DNA of 11,721 nucleotides, from positions 1 to 11,721 of the forward strand of contig JAPLEC010000432.1 of assembly GCA_026391515.1 (NCBI GenBank). The letters are read 5' to 3'. The notes below the pieces were generated by a model. That model was not told the origin of the DNA. It worked only from the letters and a program-made list of their open reading frames with translations, and did not search any database. Positions 7,490 through 11,721 of the stretch are shown piece after piece. Made by a program: the position numbers and the translations under genes. How positions within the stretch are numbered: position 1 is the stretch's first letter; each line of letters starts with the position of its first letter. The stretch comes from Bacteroidia bacterium. Lineage in GTDB: Bacteria; Bacteroidota; Bacteroidia; Bacteroidales; VadinHA17.

Positions 7490-9667
7490 ATGATTAAACT
7501 GACTAAACCGGCTATTATTATTCTTCTTTGCTCTCTGACTGCAGTAAGGATCTATGGTCAGGTTCAGGCTTCTCAATTGGATAATATTACCGGTAAATTC
7601 ATAAAGTATACTCAATCTGTACAGTGGGAAGAAGTTTTTATTCATACCGACAGGGAAGAATATATTGCCGGTGAAGAGTTGTGGTTTAATGTTTATTTAA
7701 TTGACAGGCAAAGAAATAAGCCATCATCCCAGAGCAGAATTGTATATTTTGAAATTCTAAATCCCGACAATCACCCTGTGGTACAGAAGCGAATTGAGAT
7801 CGAAAAAGGATTCGGTCCGGGCCAGGTTATTTTACCTGACACATTAAGCTCAGGGAATTATACTCTAAGGGCTTATACAAACTGGATGAAAAATTTTCTT
7901 CCGTCAAATTGCTTCATGAAGAACATTAACATCTATAATACTTTAAACAACAGAAGTTACAGGATGAAGCCTGATAATGGAAAAAGCCCAACGGCGAAAG
8001 CCACCAGAACAGGTTCACCAGAGCTGGCAGACAAAGATTTTACCTTTACAGTCAATAAAGCTGATCCGGATAACCTGGTGCTCTCCATTATTGCTGATAA
8101 TAATTTCATTTACCTGAACGGTAATGTTTGTTACCTGTTAATTAATACTCATGGTGTTATCAACTATTCAAGGTCTATCCGGATTTCCGGAATAAATACA
8201 AGTGTAATTGTACCAGTGCAATCACTCATTCCGGGTATTAATCAGATTACATTTTTCAATTCAGAAAGTCAACCAATCATTAACAAATTTATTTATACAC
8301 CTGAAATTGACCCTAATAATCTGACCGTAAGCATAAGTGAAAGCCTGAATACGAGAGATCATATTTCACTTGAGATTGATTTGGAGGATGGAAAGATTTT
8401 ATCATCGGATTCCGTAAATATAAGCATATCTGCAGCTCCTTGTAATGATATTCATTATTGCTCTGATGTAACTGATTATATGATCTTTGGAAGTGAATTC
8501 GGAGTTCTTCCAGATGAAATAAGGAACAGGAAAATAGAAGAGATTCCACAGGAAGAGTTGAATGATTTTTTACAGACAATAAATAGCAGATGGATCGACT
8601 GGAATAAAATTTTGTCAAATGACCTGCCTGTTTTCAAATACAAATTTGAAAACGAAAGTCATTTCATTTACGGCACGCTGTTTAACAGGAGTTCTAACTT
8701 GCCTGATGGTGAAAAATATGTATTTCTATCCACACCTGCAAAAACAGCCTCATTCCAATATGCAAAAACTGATAAAGATGGACGGTTCAGTTTCGCAATA
8801 CCGATTGTGGAAGCATTGCATGAAATTATAATTCAACCGGAGGAGACTGATAGAAACAACACAATAAAAATAGAATCTCCATTTTCGGAAGAATTTCTAC
8901 CGATAGAAAATCATCAGAGCTACTTAGTTAAAGAGATCCCAAAATATATTTCCAATTGGAGTATTAATTACCAGGTAAGAAAGATTTACGGATCTTCCTC
9001 TCTCGGTAATACTCTGAAACCAGCCAGATCTCTGCCTGCGATAAAGAGATTTTATGGCAAACCTGATCTGGAACTTATTATGGATGACTATATTAAGCTG
9101 CCTGTAATGCAGGAGGTTTTCTTTGAACTTATGCCGGGCGTTATACTGAAAAGCAAAAAATCGCAGTACGAATTTTCAATTCTTGATCCGGTTGAGAACA
9201 GGATTTATAATAAGCCCCCTGTCTTATTAATAGATGGAGTGGTAATTAATGATGCTTCAGTTATAGCCAACCTCGATCCGGAGATCGTTGAGAAAATTGA
9301 TGCAGTTAAGGAACCTTATCTGATAGGTGATTATTTATTCTACGGTCTGGTAAATGTGATAACAAGAAAAGGAGATTTTAGCTGTGTCACACTTCCTGAT
9401 TATGCAGTCAGGCTGCAATACAGGGTGGTCGATCCGGCAAATTCATTTTCGTCACCCGATTATTCCACTCAGGAAAAGAAAGAGAGCAGCCTCCCTGACT
9501 TAAGAAATACATTGTACTGGAACCCTTCTGTACAACCGGATAATAATGGAAAGATAAGTGTTGAATTCTGGGCTTCAGATTATGCCTCTGATTATGTGAT
9601 TAATATACAAGGATTAACAGGAGAAGGAAGAACAATCTCATATAAAAAGGTTCTTAGAATAAAATAA
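7490..9667 (+). CDS. large secreted MG2-domain protein with a barrel-less TonB-plug-like segment
   Basis: The product is 725 aa. An N-terminal signal peptide (about 1-23, cleavage near IYG/Q) has no lipobox, so the protein is probably soluble in the periplasm. Residues about 46-150 are a macroglobulin MG2-like domain with the family's EEVFIHTDREEYIAGEELWF opening and a YTLRAYTNWMKNF end. About 275-385 is a further Ig-like region. About 388-460 resembles a carboxypeptidase-regulatory fold (FIYGTLFNRSSNLPDGEKYV ... TDKDGRFSFAI). About 525-630 looks like a TonB-receptor plug: a MQEVFFELMPGVIL stretch, then PPVLLIDGVVINDASVIANL and LFYGLVNVITRKGDF. The C-terminus (about 672-725, NTLYWNPSVQPDNNGKISVE) is another beta-sandwich. 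No beta-barrel follows, and no thioester motif (CxEQ) was seen. The gene starts 29 bp after DUF4249 and completes the cassette. It may occupy or brace the receptor, or handle a polypeptide ligand; function is unknown. Confidence 0.85.
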   Translation: MIKLTKPAIIILLCSLTAVRIYGQVQASQLDNITGKFIKYTQSVQWEEVFIHTDREEYIAGEELWFNVYLIDRQRNKPSSQSRIVYFEILNPDNHPVVQKRIEIEKGFGPGQVILPDTLSSGNYTLRAYTNWMKNFLPSNCFMKNINIYNTLNNRSYRMKPDNGKSPTAKATRTGSPELADKDFTFTVNKADPDNLVLSIIADNNFIYLNGNVCYLLINTHGVINYSRSIRISGINTSVIVPVQSLIPGINQITFFNSESQPIINKFIYTPEIDPNNLTVSISESLNTRDHISLEIDLEDGKILSSDSVNISISAAPCNDIHYCSDVTDYMIFGSEFGVLPDEIRNRKIEEIPQEELNDFLQTINSRWIDWNKILSNDLPVFKYKFENESHFIYGTLFNRSSNLPDGEKYVFLSTPAKTASFQYAKTDKDGRFSFAIPIVEALHEIIIQPEETDRNNTIKIESPFSEEFLPIENHQSYLVKEIPKYISNWSINYQVRKIYGSSSLGNTLKPARSLPAIKRFYGKPDLELIMDDYIKLPVMQEVFFELMPGVILKSKKSQYEFSILDPVENRIYNKPPVLLIDGVVINDASVIANLDPEIVEKIDAVKEPYLIGDYLFYGLVNVITRKGDFSCVTLPDYAVRLQYRVVDPANSFSSPDYSTQEKKESSLPDLRNTLYWNPSVQPDNNGKISVEFWASDYASDYVINIQGLTGEGRTISYKKVLRIK

Positions 9668-9727
9668 ATTTTCCATCTCGGTAAATTTCATTCCTTACTG
9701 ATTTTGTGCTGCGATTTGTGTAAAGTC

Positions 9728-9757
9728 AGAAAATATTGGGTGTTTAGATTATTTTCT
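9728..9757. repeat. 8-bp inverted repeat downstream of the MG2 gene
   Basis: AGAAAATA (9728-9735) and TATTTTCT (9750-9757) are perfect inverted arms around a 14-nt loop, 61 bp after the MG2 stop codon and followed by T-rich sequence. It could be a weak terminator of the cassette transcript, or an operator, since it overlaps the candidate promoter of the next gene. The stem is AT-rich, so a terminator role is doubtful. Confidence 0.25.
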
Positions 9758-9766
9758 TTAAATTTC
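9735..9766 (+). promoter_or_regulatory. candidate promoter for the Gfo/Idh/MocA gene
   Basis: ATTG (9735-9738) and TAAATTTC (9759-9766) lie 20 bp apart and resemble the Bacteroidota TTTG / TAnnTTTG pair with one mismatch each. Transcription would begin near 9773, 15 nt before the ATG at 9788. The 120-bp gap after the MG2 gene, against 4-29 bp inside the cassette, also argues that a new transcription unit starts here. Confidence 0.3.
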
Positions 9767-9787
9767 TTCCTTTAAATCAAATGAATT

Positions 9788-11191
9788 ATGAAGAATGGGA
9801 ATAAAACAACCCGTCGTGAGTTTATTGCCAGGACGGGATTAATATCTGCAGGTGTTGCGTTAGGAGCAACATCCCTGAAAGCTGAAAGCTACAGACGGAT
9901 ATCAGGTGCGAATGAAAAAATAAATATTGGCTTCATCGGACTTGGGAACAGGGGTTCTCAGCTGCTCGCTCTTTTTATGAATCAGCCCGATACACAGATC
10001 GCTGCTTTCTGCGATCTGTATGAGCCTTATATGATCCGCGACAGAAGTCTTGTCAATCCAAGGTATATAAAGGATCTTGGAGGTCAGATCCCCCGGATGG
10101 GTGAGACCTTTCCGAACAAAGTCGAACTATTTTCAGATTTTCGTAAGCTATTGGAGGATAAAGACATAGATGCTGTTGTCGTTGCAACACCCGACCACTG
10201 GCATGCAATCCAGATGATCAGTGCCGTGAGAGCCGGGAAGGATGTCTATGTCGAAAAGCCTTTGACTGCTACCATTCATGAAGGAAGGACAATGGTCAAT
10301 GAACAGGCAGAAACAAAAAGAGTGGTTGCCGTCGGTTTAAACCGTCGTGGCGCCCCTGTTTACCAGAAACTTGCCAAAGATATACCTGCGGGGAAAATTG
10401 GCAAGGTCACAATTGGATCAGCTTTTCGTATTAATAATATGTATCCGAATGGCATTGGAAAAATGAAGCCTGAAGAACCGCCAAAGAATTTTAACTGGGA
10501 TATGTGGCTTGGTCCGCGTGCTTACAGGCCGTATCAGTATAATATTTCACCTTACAATTTCAGATGGTGGAAAGACTACTCGTCCCAGATGGGCAACTGG
10601 GGAGTTCATTACATGGATGTAATCCGGTGGATGATGGGAGAAAAAGCTCCTGTTGCCATCAGTGCGCATGGCGGTAAATATATTGTTGATGACGACCGTA
10701 CAATACCTGACACCATGCAGGTTACATTTGAATTTGCGTCGGGGGCAATAGTTAATTTTTGCATTTATGAAGCCAGTGGTGGAGGACTATTTCAGTATGG
10801 TGAGGTAGAACTCAGAGGTACTCTCGGTACTCTTTATGCAGGCGAATCCGGCTACCGGATAACTCCGACAAAAAATGGCCAGTTCCAGACATTTAAAAAT
10901 GAACTTCAACCCGAGGAGTTCAATATTAAAGAATCAATTCTTGCAGATGGAAGCGGTGCAGACAGCACGGGGAACCTCGTCAGGAACTTCCTCGATTGTG
11001 TCAAATCGAGGCAAACACCTTTGTGCTCAATAGAAGATGGACACAGATCAACAAGCTTTGCACATCTAGCCAATATTGCACTCACTGTGAAAGGTCGCCT
11101 GCAGTGGGATCCTGAAAAAGAGGTATTTACAAATAACAAGGCGGCAAATAAACTTCTTCATTATAAATATCGCGAACCCTGGAAACTTTAA
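9788..11191 (+). CDS. Tat-exported Gfo/Idh/MocA family oxidoreductase
   Basis: The product is 467 aa. The ATG at 9788 gives a clean twin-arginine signal: TTRREFIARTG (Arg9-Arg10), a hydrophobic stretch and LKA before the mature part at about 33. The Rossmann domain follows with INIGFIGLGNRG (45-56) for NAD(P), ATPDHWHA (133-140) and the family's EKP lysine motif VYVEKPLTA (154-162). The C-terminal substrate domain contains GNWGVHYMDVIRW (269-281), where His274 and Asp277 fit the usual catalytic HxxD pair. An aromatic-rich FNWDMWLGPR segment (235-244) is typical of the Bacteroidota/Planctomycete exported subfamily. Members oxidise or reduce sugar hydroxyls, often at C3, with a tightly bound cofactor, which fits Tat export of a folded holoenzyme. 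The next gene starts 56 bp downstream and is probably a DUF1080 lipoprotein, suggesting paired oxidation and cleavage of a keto-glycoside. The exact substrate is unknown. Confidence 0.93.
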   Translation: MKNGNKTTRREFIARTGLISAGVALGATSLKAESYRRISGANEKINIGFIGLGNRGSQLLALFMNQPDTQIAAFCDLYEPYMIRDRSLVNPRYIKDLGGQIPRMGETFPNKVELFSDFRKLLEDKDIDAVVVATPDHWHAIQMISAVRAGKDVYVEKPLTATIHEGRTMVNEQAETKRVVAVGLNRRGAPVYQKLAKDIPAGKIGKVTIGSAFRINNMYPNGIGKMKPEEPPKNFNWDMWLGPRAYRPYQYNISPYNFRWWKDYSSQMGNWGVHYMDVIRWMMGEKAPVAISAHGGKYIVDDDRTIPDTMQVTFEFASGAIVNFCIYEASGGGLFQYGEVELRGTLGTLYAGESGYRITPTKNGQFQTFKNELQPEEFNIKESILADGSGADSTGNLVRNFLDCVKSRQTPLCSIEDGHRSTSFAHLANIALTVKGRLQWDPEKEVFTNNKAANKLLHYKYREPWKL

Positions 11192-11247
11192 TAATTGACT
11201 TAACTAATTCTTAAATATTCTGATATTAACCTTAATTCATATGCACA

Positions 11248-11721
11248 ATGAAAACTAAAATTCTATTACTGGCATTGACGTTTTTGTCAATAGCTTTCAC
11301 TTCATGTAAAGTAGAACCAAAGCAGGTACCTGTTCAGAAAACTGATATTTCTGAATTTTTAGGTCAATGGACAATTGATATTAAAGGCGGATCAGTCGGC
11401 TGGATTGAAGTTCGCCAGGAGAAAGACTATATTGATGCAGACATACTTTGGGTTGGCGGCAGCGTAGTACCTGTATCAAATATTTTCCTGGCTTGCGATC
11501 ATACTCTGGTTATCCAGAGGTCAAATAATGTAGTTCGCTCAAAAGACGAACAAGATAATCCTGTCAGGACCGGAATAGTAACCAGCTGGCTTGAGATTGT
11601 AAAGGATGGAGAATCACATATAAAAGGGACATTGCTGAATCCACGTTCCAATGGAAAGGGAATTGATACAACCACCTTTGCCGGCACTAAGTTGCCGCCT
11701 GTTCCATCTGCTCGCGATTTG
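11248..11721 (+). CDS. lipoprotein, N-terminal part; probably a two-domain DUF1080 protein
   Basis: The ATG at 11248 opens 158 codons that run off the right edge with no stop. The signal peptide ends in FTSC (lipidated Cys20); Phe at -3 is slightly unusual but tolerated. Residues about 37-150 form a small beta-rich domain: FLGQWTIDIKGGSVGWIEVR, then ADILWVGGSVVPV, then GTLLNPRSNGKG, then FAGTKLPPVPSARDL at the edge. I recall this domain as the N-terminal module of longer DUF1080 lipoproteins, where the PP-containing linker leads into an LFNGxxLxGW opening. That second domain is not in the window, so DUF1080 is an inference from the module and from the adjacent Gfo/Idh/MocA gene 56 bp upstream, with which it is probably co-transcribed. 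The longer form would differ from the single-domain DUF1080 protein at 2038-2700. Confidence 0.7.
   Translation, partial: MKTKILLLALTFLSIAFTSCKVEPKQVPVQKTDISEFLGQWTIDIKGGSVGWIEVRQEKDYIDADILWVGGSVVPVSNIFLACDHTLVIQRSNNVVRSKDEQDNPVRTGIVTSWLEIVKDGESHIKGTLLNPRSNGKGIDTTTFAGTKLPPVPSARDL

Noticed and set aside
8313..8831. Open frames of 101 codons (minus) and 70 codons (plus) inside the MG2 gene
   Set aside because: Both lie wholly within a continuous 725-codon gene with clear domains; low-complexity or unstructured translations suggest shadows.
7490..9667. Complete TonB receptor or bacterial alpha-2-macroglobulin
   Set aside because: There is no beta-barrel after the plug-like segment, no thioester motif, and 725 aa is far shorter than full alpha-2-macroglobulins.
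11499..11687. 62-codon minus-strand open frame near the right edge
   Set aside because: It is antisense to the lipoprotein gene, whose plus-strand frame has a signal peptide, a lipobox and a recognisable module.
1..11721. Mobile element, CRISPR array, defence system, tRNA or rRNA
   Set aside because: No transposase, integrase, terminal repeats, spaced direct repeats or RNA-gene signatures were seen on either strand.

Overview
The window looks like chromosome from a member of the Bacteroidota, probably an environmental Bacteroidales or Marinilabiliales-type organism. The evidence is a TonB-dependent receptor with STN and carboxypeptidase-regulatory-like N-terminal domains, a DUF4249 lipoprotein, an MG2/plug protein and DUF1080 lipoproteins. 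In addition, starts lack clear Shine-Dalgarno sequences, and there are matches to the TAnnTTTG -7 promoter element. I see no tRNA, rRNA, CRISPR array, insertion sequence or integrase. Genes are tightly packed and intact, except for the two cut by the window edges.

Layout: (1) 1-574, minus strand: N-terminal part of an M2-family (ACE-like) peptidyl-dipeptidase lipoprotein, cut by the left edge. (2) 683-1945: rmuC, divergent from the peptidase. (3) 2038-2700: a compact DUF1080 (3-keto-disaccharide hydrolase-like) lipoprotein. (4) A 173-bp intergenic region with a candidate terminator, promoter, competing hairpins and a palindrome. (5) 2874-9667: a four-gene cassette with gaps of 4, 5 and 29 bp. 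It encodes a small secreted protein of unknown function, an STN-type TonB-dependent outer-membrane receptor, a DUF4249 surface-type lipoprotein, and a large periplasmic MG2 protein carrying a TonB-plug-like segment without a barrel. (6) 9788-11721: a Tat-exported Gfo/Idh/MocA oxidoreductase, then the start of a lipoprotein that I infer continues into a DUF1080 domain.

The cassette is the best candidate for a poorly described system. Its genes appear to form one transcription unit acting at the outer membrane, and the combination is neither SusC/SusD nor a classical siderophore locus. The substrate cannot be read from the sequence. The flanking DUF1080 and Gfo/Idh/MocA genes suggest 3-keto-glycoside chemistry (sugar oxidation, then cleavage of the keto-glycoside) in the envelope. 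Whether the cassette takes part in that, or only sits between these genes, is open.
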